Shown here piece after piece: positions 46,131 through 54,944 of a stretch of 64,000 nucleotides of DNA. The number at the start of each line of letters is the position of its first letter. The first letter of the stretch is position 1. The translations under genes and the position numbers were made by a program. Below the pieces are notes generated by a model, which searched no databases, had not been told where the DNA came from, and saw nothing but the letters and a program-made list of their open reading frames with translations. Source of the DNA: Photobacterium frigidiphilum (lineage in GTDB: Bacteria; Pseudomonadota; Gammaproteobacteria; Enterobacterales; Vibrionaceae). The stretch lies in contig NZ_PYMJ01000011.1 of NCBI RefSeq assembly GCF_003025615.1, positions 101,665 through 165,664 on the forward strand. The letters run 5' to 3'.

Positions 46131-46940
46131 ATGAAAAAATTACTCGCCGCTTGTCTTGCGGTAATGACATTAATAATGGGTACAAACGCCCTTGCAGCAG
46201 AAAAAAGTACACTCATTGATATAAAGGAGCGCGGGACATTACGTGTGGGGCTTTCAACATTCGTTCCTTGGGCTATGCGTGATAAACAAGGTGAACTTGT
46301 CGGTTTTGAAGTCGATGTTGCTCGTCGCCTTGCTAAAGATGCAGGATTGAAAGTTGAGTTCATTCCTACCGCGTGGGATGGCATTATTCCAGCCCTACTT
46401 GCAGGTAAGTTTGATGTCATCATCGGTGGCCTATCAATTACACCACAGCGTAATATGAGTGTTCTATTTACCGCGCCTTATGCACACTCTGGCGTGCAAT
46501 TAGCAGCAAATAAAGGAAAATCTGCAGACAAATTAACGATTGCCGATTACAACAAGCGCAGTGTTACGCTTTCTGTTCGCCGTGGGGCTTTCACAGTAGA
46601 GACCGCAAAGAAATACTTCCCTAAAGCCAAGCTTCGTCAGTTTGATGATGATGCACAAGCATTCCAAGAAGTACTTAATGGCAACGCACACGCAGTTCTT
46701 GCATCATCACCTAAGCCAGAGCAAATGGCGATTCAGTATAATGAAAAGCTTTTTATTCCATTAACCGATCGTTTAAGCCGTGGCTCTGAAGCATTTGCCA
46801 TTCGTCATGGTGAATTTGACCTACTTAATTTCTTCAACAACTGGATTTTACTTCGTACCGAAGATGGCTGGTTAAAAGAGCGTCACGATTACTGGTTCAC
46901 AACGCTTGATTGGCAAAACCAGATCTCTGAAGGACAATAA
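46131..46940 (+). CDS. Polar amino-acid ABC transporter, periplasmic binding protein
   Basis: A 269-residue exported binding protein with signal peptide (LLAACLAVMTLIMGTNALA). The mature protein begins a classic type II fold with IKERGTLRVGLSTFVPWAM and GFEVDVARRLAKDAGL. WDGIIPALLAGKFDVI and GGLSITPQRN follow. The ligand-binding Arg and Asp positions suggest a polar or acidic amino acid; the specific one is not certain. A strong ribosome-binding site (AAAGGAG) precedes the ATG. Confidence 0.88.
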   Translation: MKKLLAACLAVMTLIMGTNALAAEKSTLIDIKERGTLRVGLSTFVPWAMRDKQGELVGFEVDVARRLAKDAGLKVEFIPTAWDGIIPALLAGKFDVIIGGLSITPQRNMSVLFTAPYAHSGVQLAANKGKSADKLTIADYNKRSVTLSVRRGAFTVETAKKYFPKAKLRQFDDDAQAFQEVLNGNAHAVLASSPKPEQMAIQYNEKLFIPLTDRLSRGSEAFAIRHGEFDLLNFFNNWILLRTEDGWLKERHDYWFTTLDWQNQISEGQ

Positions 46941-46942
46941 CT

Positions 46943-47890
46943 TTGTCGCAAAGCAACATTAAAAATGCATTAAAAAAAAGCACGCCGGGAAGCAATTCCC
47001 CGGCGCTGCTGTCGTTCTATTCAAGAATTAAACTCAATAAACTTGATTGGATTTTACTTGCTATTATCAGTGTATTTATTGGTTGGATTTATGTTCAATC
47101 TTCTGCTGGCATTCATTATCAATGGCGCTGGCATAAAGCCGTCGATCTGATTTTTTCAGCAGGTAAATCAGGCGAGCTCCCCTACTTTTTTCAAGGATTT
47201 GTGACCACTATCCGCCTAAGTTTATGGGGAATGATATTTGCAGGTTTACTCGGTTTATTTCTAGGCCTTACTCGTCGTTCGTCATTGATGATTTTACGTT
47301 TACCTGCACAAGCTTATATTCAACTTGTTCGGAATATTCCACCGCTTGTTTTTGTTTTTATTTTCTATTTTTTCATTTCAAGCCAATTGGTTCCTACTAT
47401 TGGGCTTGCGGATACACTTCGCTACCATACTGGTGATATTAATGGCTTACAGCACTTCTTATTTGGTTCGTCAAAATTATGGGAAAACCTATTTTCAGGC
47501 GTACTCTGTGTAGGCTTGATATCTGCCGCTTACATTGCTGAGATTGTACGTTCAGGGCTTGATGCGATTGCAAAAGGGCAATGGGAAGCTGCCGATTCTT
47601 TAGGCCTTTCACGCTGGAGCCGCTTTCGTGACGTGATTTTTCCGCAAGCTTTTGCGGGCATAGTACCACCGTTGGCGGGTCAGTTTATCTCGTTAGTGAA
47701 AGACTCTTCCATCATCTCACTCATCTCAATTCAAGAAATGACCTTTGTCGGCAGTGAAATGGCTAATTCATCAGGGCTGATCTTCGAGATTTGGCTACTA
47801 GTGGGTGCTGGATATCTGGTGTTATGTTTGGGGCTATCACTATTATTTAGTCGTTTAGAAAAACGCAGCCAACGACATCTAGCTCGGTAA
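46943..47890 (+). CDS. Polar amino-acid ABC transporter, second permease
   Basis: A 315-residue permease, longer than the first because of an N-terminal helix and periplasmic segment (HYQWRWHKAVDLIF). The conserved core has QLVRNIPPLVFVFIFYFF and the ATPase-contact loop WEAADSLGLSRWSRFRDVIFP (given in parts: WEAADSLGLS, RFRDVIFPQ). The start is TTG, two bases after the binding-protein stop, with AAGGA upstream. Last gene of the operon. Confidence 0.86.
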   Translation: MSQSNIKNALKKSTPGSNSPALLSFYSRIKLNKLDWILLAIISVFIGWIYVQSSAGIHYQWRWHKAVDLIFSAGKSGELPYFFQGFVTTIRLSLWGMIFAGLLGLFLGLTRRSSLMILRLPAQAYIQLVRNIPPLVFVFIFYFFISSQLVPTIGLADTLRYHTGDINGLQHFLFGSSKLWENLFSGVLCVGLISAAYIAEIVRSGLDAIAKGQWEAADSLGLSRWSRFRDVIFPQAFAGIVPPLAGQFISLVKDSSIISLISIQEMTFVGSEMANSSGLIFEIWLLVGAGYLVLCLGLSLLFSRLEKRSQRHLAR

Positions 47891-47926
47891 AGTACGAGTA
47901 TATTTCACCATCGCCTGAAAGATAAG

Positions 47927-47954
47927 ACACCTTGATACCACTGCATCAAGGTGT
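47927..47954. terminator. Shared terminator between the ABC operon and the PlpD-like gene
   Basis: A 10-bp perfect stem ACACCTTGAT/ATCAAGGTGT with an 8-base loop between two convergent genes; T-rich flank TAAATTT on the plus strand. Confidence 0.7.
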
Positions 47955-47959
47955 TAAAT

Positions 47960-50188
47960 TTACTGGCTACCAAAAGCAAAATACAACGACCCATTGTCAT
48001 CTTCTGATTTCCCGTATGCTAAAACGACAGGTCCCAATAAGGTATCAAGCGCGATGTACAAACTGCCAGCAGTGATTGAGGAATCCCAACTAATATCGTC
48101 TTCATCTAGCCAAACGCCACCACGTTCAGCTGAGCCTCCCAAATATAAGGGGGCCGAAAAAAGTTTAAAATCTACATCTGTCAAATGATAACGGTAAATT
48201 AACGTACCTATAGCACTGTAGTTCCCCGTAAAATGAAAATGAGTAAAACCGGAAAGATTAAAGAGCCCGCCAAGGCTTTGTGGCGCAACCGGATAAAATG
48301 CATTCGATTCGGAACCGGATGCTTTCAGTCCGGCAATTAAAGTATGATTATCAAGAGATAACGGCTTAACTAGCTGGGTGTCCAAATAAGGTACCGATTC
48401 AGAAATATCGCCGCTATCTAATTCGGAATTGGAATACCTGTAACCAAGCTGGACATCAAACAAGGTACCTATATTCGGAAAAAAGAAGCTATCTAGGCTA
48501 TCGTAGTTAAACTCACCGAAGCCACTAAAGCTTTCTACTTTCTGTTCGGGCGCCGAGGAAAGTTCACCTTGGATATCGCTATAACTGGCATCAAACCCTA
48601 TCGCAAGACTGCTATCTCGGTGAATGTTCCACCCTAATTCGGTAAAAATGTTCCACGATTTATACTTTACTTCGTCCGGAGCGAGGTTGAAACGGTCTAC
48701 GTTGTGAAACGCCCGAATCACCTTTTGCCAACTAGCCCCCACATTGGAGAAATACTGCTGCTGGTAATCAAGCGGCAAGTACAGCTCACTCATCAGCATA
48801 TCCTGAACACCCAGTAAAACCTTAGACTTCCACTCCCCACCCAAATTGGTAATATTAGTTAACGTATATTCCGCACCAACACCATAATTAGGTCTGTCTT
48901 CATTGTCTCTTTCGATAGACACCTTAAGATTGAGATATCCCGGTCCCCATGATTTCTCCACTACGATAATAGATAACTGCTTTCCGTTTTTCTCAAGCTC
49001 GTAGGTGATCTTTTCAAAAATCCCTTTGGCATAAAGCCTGTCAATTGCCTGCTCTATCTCTTCGGCACTATATTCCTGATTCGGCTGCAATGCTAACCAC
49101 TGATACAGAGAGTTATCACTCAAAGCTGTTTGATTAATAATGATGATATTCGTAAAGGAGTATGTTGATGGATTCCAGCGATGGTTTCTTTTATTTACTC
49201 TATATCGGGCATACTCTTTTTCGTTTAGCTGGTAACGCATTAACTGTGGTAGTACAGCTATTGCAGCTTTGCGCCCACTTCTATATGCCTGATACATTAA
49301 ATCGAAATCGGTCGCCACCATAAAAGACACATCAGGTACGATATAAATATCCTTTTCCAAGTTCAGCAAAGCTATCTGTTCGTCAGTCCCTTTATTAGTC
49401 ATATGGGTAGTGAGCTGACTAACAACCGTAACGGCAGAATGAAGTTCCTCAATATTAAACATCTGATCCCTCAGATCCACAGCGATCACCACATCAGCAC
49501 CCAGTATTTTCACCTGATCGACAGGCATATTATTGACAATACCGCCGTCAACAAGAAGTCGGCCATCTTTATGAACTGGCCTTAGCGCCCCAGGAACAGA
49601 CATAGAAGCCTGCATCGCTTGTACCAGGTTTCCTTTATCAAGTACAACTGGCTCAATTGTTTCAAGATCGGTCGCCACAGCCCGGAAGGGAATAGCAAGC
49701 TGATCGAAACTGTCATAGTTGGGCGGGTTTCCAGTCGCTTTTCGTAGTATGCTCGCCATTTTCTGTCCCAAAACTAACCCAGGAAAAGGCTTCACTTCAC
49801 CGTCTAGCGATAGTCCAATATCTGTATAGAAATGAAATTCATCGGTTCTTTTTTTCTCTCTTAATTGCAATTCTTTTCTTGTTTGTCGATCGAAATAACC
49901 ATCACTCCAATTAATCTCAAATGTCCGGCGCTTAATTTCTTCAGCGCTTAATCCTAGAGCCACCATTCCACCAACATAGGCCCCCATACTGGTGCCAGTA
50001 ACTGCATGAATAGGGATTCGATACTCTTCCAATACCTCTAAAACCCCAATATGTGCGGCACCTTTAGCTCCCCCACCACTTAGAGTTAGACCAATCTTAG
50101 GGGATAATTCATCGGCACCAGCCAATGCCATAGGTAATAAGCTAAATAAAAAACATAAAGCTACATACCATATAGTTACAATTCTCAT
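47960..50188 (-). CDS. Patatin-like phospholipase with POTRA and beta-barrel (type Vd, PlpD-like)
   Basis: A 742-residue three-part protein. After a signal peptide (FLFSLLPMALAG) comes a patatin domain with SGGGAKGAAHIG, nucleophile elbow GTSMGA and DGGIVNN. A POTRA-like segment follows (about residues 345-420, with YSAEEIEQAIDRLYAKGIFE). The C-terminal part of about 320 residues is a strand-rich outer-membrane barrel of the BamA/TpsB superfamily. This is the layout of type Vd autotransporters such as PlpD, which display or release a phospholipase. Operon partners are absent. Confidence 0.88.
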   Translation of the reverse strand: MRIVTIWYVALCFLFSLLPMALAGADELSPKIGLTLSGGGAKGAAHIGVLEVLEEYRIPIHAVTGTSMGAYVGGMVALGLSAEEIKRRTFEINWSDGYFDRQTRKELQLREKKRTDEFHFYTDIGLSLDGEVKPFPGLVLGQKMASILRKATGNPPNYDSFDQLAIPFRAVATDLETIEPVVLDKGNLVQAMQASMSVPGALRPVHKDGRLLVDGGIVNNMPVDQVKILGADVVIAVDLRDQMFNIEELHSAVTVVSQLTTHMTNKGTDEQIALLNLEKDIYIVPDVSFMVATDFDLMYQAYRSGRKAAIAVLPQLMRYQLNEKEYARYRVNKRNHRWNPSTYSFTNIIIINQTALSDNSLYQWLALQPNQEYSAEEIEQAIDRLYAKGIFEKITYELEKNGKQLSIIVVEKSWGPGYLNLKVSIERDNEDRPNYGVGAEYTLTNITNLGGEWKSKVLLGVQDMLMSELYLPLDYQQQYFSNVGASWQKVIRAFHNVDRFNLAPDEVKYKSWNIFTELGWNIHRDSSLAIGFDASYSDIQGELSSAPEQKVESFSGFGEFNYDSLDSFFFPNIGTLFDVQLGYRYSNSELDSGDISESVPYLDTQLVKPLSLDNHTLIAGLKASGSESNAFYPVAPQSLGGLFNLSGFTHFHFTGNYSAIGTLIYRYHLTDVDFKLFSAPLYLGGSAERGGVWLDEDDISWDSSITAGSLYIALDTLLGPVVLAYGKSEDDNGSLYFAFGSQ

Positions 50189-50549
50189 GTGTGCGAAACC
50201 TTAAAGTTAACAATTCCCACATATATCTTTATGGCAATTTATTCATTTAACTTTAGTTAACACTCACTAAGACCGACGGGTGAAAAGTGCGACATTTTAA
50301 AATAGAATGAATACGGCAAGGTATTGAAACGATGAGAATGGTATCAGTGTTTACTTGCATGAGAAAAGCCATCGACTAAAAAGGGCACTGATTTATCAGC
50401 ACCCTTCTTGTGGTTGAAGTAGTTGTGGGTTGGTGTTGTTCACATCGAATACAGTGTGAAACCCCGTATTTTAGTCACTCAACAATTAATGTCGAACAAC
50501 TCATTCGTTTACACGGTAAGGCAATAATGCGCTTTAGTATTACTATTTA
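50189..50549. other. Intergenic region with no clear gene
   Basis: This 361-base region lies between the PlpD-like start and the GcvR-like stop. I see a weak imperfect stem (AAGGG...CCCTT near 50381-50406) and no ORF with a ribosome-binding site. Confidence 0.35.
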
Positions 50550-51056
50550 TCAATCAACAACTTCGACTCGCATATCGCCTTCAACTTGTTGAACAGATTC
50601 GATTAATTGTTCTAAATTTGTTTGGCTTGGTACATCTATTGAAAGTTCAGCAAAAAACAACGTTTTCCCTAAGTCGGGCACCCCTATTCGATGGTTTTCA
50701 ATTCGATCAATGTTAATACCTATATCATGTAAAATATTGGTGATATCGTTAACAATGCCGGGGCGGTCGCTTGATTCAACTTTTAATGTGATGTGCTCTA
50801 TTTTCACAAATGCCTGCGGCTGATCACTTTTTACAATATTTACGTAAAAATCACTAAGCTTATTGAATTCTGACTCTAATTTTTCTGCAAAAGTGTCTGG
50901 AATTTCGACCTTAATAATACCCACAAGCTGTTGGTCTAAACGGCTAATTTTACTCACTAGCCATTTTCCGCCAAGTTCATGGGTTTTTGCTGCAAGTTGA
51001 TTAATTAATTGTGGGTGATCTTTACCTGCAAGAGTAATTGTTAAATGAGAATTCAT
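50550..51056 (-). CDS. GcvR-like protein with two ACT domains
   Basis: A 168-residue protein with two ACT-type ligand-binding units: the N-terminal TITLAGKDHPQLINQLA and the C-terminal TLKVESSDRPGIVNDITNIL. This is the architecture of GcvR, which modulates GcvA control of the glycine cleavage genes. It lies 2.7 kb from gcvT, so a role in glycine regulation is suggestive. It could equally be a GcvR paralog with another task. GAAGGGGACGAC lies upstream of the ATG. Confidence 0.72.
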   Translation of the reverse strand: MNSHLTITLAGKDHPQLINQLAAKTHELGGKWLVSKISRLDQQLVGIIKVEIPDTFAEKLESEFNKLSDFYVNIVKSDQPQAFVKIEHITLKVESSDRPGIVNDITNILHDIGINIDRIENHRIGVPDLGKTLFFAELSIDVPSQTNLEQLIESVQQVEGDMRVEVVD

Positions 51057-51230
51057 AAGTCGTCCCCTTCTATTGATGCAACCGATACAACATACCTATA
51101 CCCAAGCTCTATTAATTAGATTAGCAAGCAAAAGGCTACCCTGCAGTGATTAAGTTCATACAAACTATTGATTCTTACTATTTAGTCTATATAAGTGTTC
51201 AATTATCACGATTGCATCAAATGATCTGTA

Positions 51231-52058
51231 TTACGCATCCAGAAATAGATCACGCATCAGATCATCACAATTAGGATCATGCTTATATTGATCGAAATCT
51301 GTAAAGCCTCTTTCTTTTAGCAAGCCTTCATCAATTAATGTTTGACCACTTAATTGTAAGCCTTCTGTCTTAATAATTTCTAACGCCGCTTCTGCCATAA
51401 TACGAGGCGTTCTTGAATGTTTTAACAACTCTTTGCCAATCGCAAATTCAACCGCCGCTGTAGCTATTGAAGTCTGCGGCCATAGTGTTGCTGCTGAAAT
51501 GCCGTCATCTCTTAACTCTTCGGCTAATCCCATGGTTAACAGTGTCATGCCATATTTGGTGATTGTGTAAGGAATATAGGGTTTCAACCAATGCGAAGCG
51601 AGATTAATAGGCGGGGATAACGTAATAATATGGGGGTTACGGCTTTTCTTTAAATACGGTATCGCCGCTTTAGAGCACACAAATGAGCCACGTACATTGA
51701 TCGAATTAATAAGATCGAAGCGCTTAGTGTCTGTATCTTGTAACCGCGTTAGTACTATTGCACTGGCATTATTAACTAGTACATCAATACTACCAAAGGT
51801 TTCAAACGCTTGTTGCATTGCAAGGTTAACAGCTTCCTCATCTCGTACATCCAGCTTAATCGCCAACGCTTTGCCACCCGCCTCTTCGACTTCTTGGGCA
51901 ACGCTATGAATGGTACCTGATAATTTAGGGTGTGGTTGATCAGACTTTGCAGCGATAACAATGTTAGCGCCTTGCTGAGCACAAATTAAAGCAATTTCAC
52001 GACCAATTCCTCGGCTAGAGCCGGTAATAAAAACAGTAACGCCTTTTAAAGCAGTCAT
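51231..52058 (-). CDS. Short-chain dehydrogenase/reductase (HSDL2-like)
   Basis: A 275-residue SDR. The nucleotide-binding motif TGSSRGIGREIA is at the N-terminus, NNASA follows in strand 4, and the catalytic YTITK (Tyr/Lys) is near residue 160. The C-terminal part (LLKERGFTDFDQYKHDP) resembles HSDL2-type SDRs. The substrate is unknown. Monocistronic. Confidence 0.82.
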   Translation of the reverse strand: MTALKGVTVFITGSSRGIGREIALICAQQGANIVIAAKSDQPHPKLSGTIHSVAQEVEEAGGKALAIKLDVRDEEAVNLAMQQAFETFGSIDVLVNNASAIVLTRLQDTDTKRFDLINSINVRGSFVCSKAAIPYLKKSRNPHIITLSPPINLASHWLKPYIPYTITKYGMTLLTMGLAEELRDDGISAATLWPQTSIATAAVEFAIGKELLKHSRTPRIMAEAALEIIKTEGLQLSGQTLIDEGLLKERGFTDFDQYKHDPNCDDLMRDLFLDA

Positions 52059-52210
52059 CAGAACTATTCCCTTATTTAAGTGTGTTTTTTTGTTAAGTGT
52101 GAATCCATATTTTTCACACAGACATGACTGACTAAAATTATAGACGGTGATTTTTACATTATCTTTTTTTCTAGAGTATTTACTGAAAATTTATTAACCG
52201 TTAATTATTT

Positions 52211-52240
52211 TATACCCAAGCTACCTCAAGATGCAGGATT
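52211..52240 (+). repeat. Solo end of the MITE-like element
   Basis: TATACCCAAGCTACCTCAAG followed by ATGCAGGATTC matches the left end of the complete element at 14062. The rest of the element is absent. Confidence 0.75.
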
Positions 52241-52294
52241 CATTAAGTCACGTTACTATAGCGATAGATTCTTTTCTGTATTCAGGAAAACACC

Positions 52295-52942
52295 ATGCCA
52301 CATCCTATACTGTATTCTTTTCGTCGCTGTCCTTACGCTATGCGTGCACGAATGGGATTATTATTAGCAAAGCGTTCTGTCATGCTGCGTGAAATACTGT
52401 TAAAAAATAAACCTGCCGACATGCTTGCTGCATCAGAAAAAGGAACAGTACCCGTATTGATCTTGAATGATGGGTCGGTGATAGATGAAAGCCTAGATAT
52501 TATGCAATGGGCACTTCAGCAAAATGACCCAGCGAATTTACTCTGCATCGACAATCCATCGATTCAATCTGACATTGACGCATTAATTGCTACTTGTGAT
52601 GGCGAATTCAAAGGCTGGTTAGATAAGTACAAATATGCTGACCGTCACCCTGACTTTCCAGAAGAGTACTATCGCCAGCAAGGCATGCATTTTTTAAATG
52701 TACTCGAAGAGCGATTGAGTACTTCCAATTATTTAATGGGAACGGCGCCCACCCTAGCGGACTATGCGATTTTCCCCTTTATTCGTCAATTCGCGCATGT
52801 TGATCGGCAATGGTTTGAGCAATCATCTTATCCGAAGATTCAAGACTGGTTGGCAAAACACTTAAAGAGCGACGTGTTTTCGAAAGTAATGGCAAAATAC
52901 CCTCTTTGGCTTGATCATAATGAGGCTTTTCTTTTAGAGTGA
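52295..52942 (+). CDS. Glutathione S-transferase family protein
   Basis: A 215-residue protein. The thioredoxin-like N-terminal domain holds the active-site-type motif SFRRCPYAMRAR and the cis-Pro segment KGTVPVLIL. The C-terminal all-helical domain has MGTAPTLADYAIFPFIRQFA. It resembles Omega/YfcF-like bacterial GSTs with a Cys active site. The reaction is unknown. It starts a run of three small genes on the plus strand. Confidence 0.82.
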   Translation: MPHPILYSFRRCPYAMRARMGLLLAKRSVMLREILLKNKPADMLAASEKGTVPVLILNDGSVIDESLDIMQWALQQNDPANLLCIDNPSIQSDIDALIATCDGEFKGWLDKYKYADRHPDFPEEYYRQQGMHFLNVLEERLSTSNYLMGTAPTLADYAIFPFIRQFAHVDRQWFEQSSYPKIQDWLAKHLKSDVFSKVMAKYPLWLDHNEAFLLE

Positions 52943-52966
52943 ACTAAATACATTAAAAGGGATTAT

Positions 52967-53245
52967 ATGATGAGTAGTCACATCCAAACACTGTGGCAGC
53001 GGTTTTCAAGCTCATGTCTCGAAGTAATGGATTTTCAGCAGCGCGTGTGGATTGTCAGCATAGGTGAAGGCTTAAGTTGTGACACCTTCGTCGTCGATGA
53101 AGACAGTTTCACCGAGCCACTACAATGGATGAAAAGAAAACACTACACAACTACCATGCTTGTACAGGTTTCTAATATGAAGCGCTCACAAGCAAAGGTT
53201 TTTAACTTGGAAGGCATACCACACCGATTAATACGAGTAAGATAA
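52967..53245 (+). CDS. Small protein, unknown
   Basis: A 92-residue soluble protein with two Trp-rich and basic segments (LWQRFSSSCLEVMDFQQRVW, LQWMKRKHYTTTMLVQV). AAGGG lies five bases before the ATG pair, a good ribosome-binding site. It starts 24 bases after the GST stop, so it is probably in the same operon. No family recognised. Confidence 0.55.
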   Translation: MMSSHIQTLWQRFSSSCLEVMDFQQRVWIVSIGEGLSCDTFVVDEDSFTEPLQWMKRKHYTTTMLVQVSNMKRSQAKVFNLEGIPHRLIRVR

Positions 53246-53348
53246 TTACACTATTTCTTCATCTTCGTTCAGAGTTGATTCATAAACTGTCAGATATATT
53301 TGAGTGATAAAAAAAACAATGTTTATTACTACTGATAGTGAGCCAACA

Positions 53349-53513
53349 ATGATGAATAAATTGAACCCTAAAGAACAAGAAGTCGTACTTGCTACCCTTG
53401 GTGAGTGCTATCGCAGACTAAAAGCGGCAAAGATGACAGCACGTGAAATTTCACAAGACGGATTTAATCTGATGTTCAAATCTGTTTATCAGACAATGGT
53501 AAAAAGCCATTAA
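53349..53513 (+). CDS. Small protein related to the one at 42514-42687
   Basis: A 54-residue helical protein with core LGECYRRLKAAKMTAREIS and LMFKSVYQTMVKS. It shares the E-C-x-R-R-L-K-x-A pattern and overall length with the protein at 42514-42687. Two adjacent ATG codons occur; GTGAG lies upstream. Longer in-frame starts exist upstream but lack support. A terminator follows after about 100 bases. Confidence 0.55.
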   Translation: MMNKLNPKEQEVVLATLGECYRRLKAAKMTAREISQDGFNLMFKSVYQTMVKSH

Positions 53514-53618
53514 TCAACATAGACGTTGGTGCATGCTGCAATCGTTCACATGCCTCACGTATTTACATTGTTTATATAAAGTCTATTTCACACTGATAAT
53601 CCGCATAAATTTGGCATG

Positions 53619-53648
53619 AAAAAAAGGAGCTAAAATCGCTCCTTTTTT
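53619..53648. terminator. Bidirectional terminator between the small gene and gcvT
   Basis: Stem AAGGAGC/GCTCCTT with A7 and T6 runs, functional on both strands. Confidence 0.82.
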
Positions 53649-53747
53649 AATTAATCATTCTCACTAACTAGCACTTTCTGTTCTTCATAAGCACATCATC
53701 AAGAACCCCACCACCCTAGTTGCAAGATAGTGGGTGATGCGAATCAA

Positions 53748-54866
53748 TTAACCGCGGTAGTAACGCTGTGGTACGAACGGCATTTTTTCAACAGTCATCG
53801 GTAGTTTCTTACCACGAACTTCTGCAAATAGCTCTGTACCAATCACTGCAAGAGCCGTCTGAACGTAAGCCATTGCAACAGGCATACCTTTAGAAGGACC
53901 AAACGTGCCACTTGTAACGATACCTACTTCATTATCGTTAACATCAAATAACTTGCTGCCTTCGCGCACAGGGGCTTTTGAGTTACCAAGAAGTCCGACA
54001 CGCTTACGTGCAACATCTTTGGTTTTGATTTGCTCAAGAATAAGATCAGCACCAGGGAAACCACCAGCACGCTCACCATCTGCACGACGACACTTGCTAA
54101 TACCCCAAAGTAGACTTGCTTCTACTGGTGTTGTTGTTGGGTCAAGATCGTGTCCGTACAAGCACAGACCACATTCAAGGCGTAATGAATCACGAGCACC
54201 AAGACCAATCCACTCGACTTCTGCATATGCTAATAGCTCACGTGCAAATGCATCTGCTGTATCTGCTGGTACAGAGATTTCGTATCCGTCTTCACCGGTG
54301 TAACCAGAACGACTTACGTAACATTCAACGCCACACAATTCTAGTTTCGTCGCGTCCATGAAGACCATGTCGCTCACTGCAGGATTCAAACGTGCCAGTA
54401 CTTCAGCTGCTTTTGGCCCTTGAAGTGCAAGTAGAGCGCGATCGTCAATCAGTTCCATTGTTACATCTTCAGGCAGGTTAGCTTGAATGTGTGCAATATC
54501 TTGATCTTTACATGCCGCGTTAACAACAACGAATAGGTGGTCACCAAAGTTTGTCACCATTAAATCATCGCTGATACCGCCTTCTTCATTCGTGAAGAAA
54601 GCATAACGCTGCTTGCCCGAAGGCAAATCGATAATATCGACAGGTACCAATGCTTCAATCGCTTTCGCTGCATTTGCGCCATGCAGACGTAGTTGCCCCA
54701 TATGAGAAACATCAAATAGACCAGCTGCATCGCGGCAATGCAAGTGTTCTTTACGTACACCTAATGCGTACTGAACAGGCATATCATAGCCAGCGAATGG
54801 AACCATTTTTGCGCCCATTTCAACATGTAGCGCATGAAGAGGGGTAACCAGAAGTTCGTGAGACAT
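53748..54866 (-). CDS. gcvT: Glycine cleavage system T protein (aminomethyltransferase)
   Basis: A 372-residue GcvT. It takes the aminomethyl group from lipoyl-GcvH and passes the one-carbon unit to tetrahydrofolate, releasing ammonia. Family segments include PLHALHVEMGAKMVPFAGYD, FDVSHMGQ, DDLMVTNFGDH, SGYTGEDGYEI and GLGARDSLRLECGLCLYG (each part of the folate/active-site region). It lies 78 bases downstream of a cation:amino-acid symporter gene on the same strand and diverges from glyA-gcvH-gcvP. GGAG precedes the ATG. Confidence 0.95.
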   Translation of the reverse strand: MSHELLVTPLHALHVEMGAKMVPFAGYDMPVQYALGVRKEHLHCRDAAGLFDVSHMGQLRLHGANAAKAIEALVPVDIIDLPSGKQRYAFFTNEEGGISDDLMVTNFGDHLFVVVNAACKDQDIAHIQANLPEDVTMELIDDRALLALQGPKAAEVLARLNPAVSDMVFMDATKLELCGVECYVSRSGYTGEDGYEISVPADTADAFARELLAYAEVEWIGLGARDSLRLECGLCLYGHDLDPTTTPVEASLLWGISKCRRADGERAGGFPGADLILEQIKTKDVARKRVGLLGNSKAPVREGSKLFDVNDNEVGIVTSGTFGPSKGMPVAMAYVQTALAVIGTELFAEVRGKKLPMTVEKMPFVPQRYYRG

Positions 54867-54883
54867 ACGTTTAATACTCCATA

Positions 54884-54902
54884 GACCGCATACCCTGCGG
54901 TC
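54884..54902 (-). promoter_or_regulatory. Stem-loop in the gcvT leader
   Basis: A perfect 7-bp stem GACCGCA/TGCGGTC with a 5-base loop lies just before the gcvT ribosome-binding site. It could affect translation or message stability. There is no T tract, so it is not a standard terminator. Confidence 0.5.
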
Positions 54903-54944
54903 AATTAATCCATACTACTAGTTGGTAATAAAACCATTCCAACC

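Noticed and set aside
51098..51109. TATACCCAAGCT, the first bases of the MITE end
   Set aside because: Only about 12 bases match and the sequence after it differs, so it may be chance.
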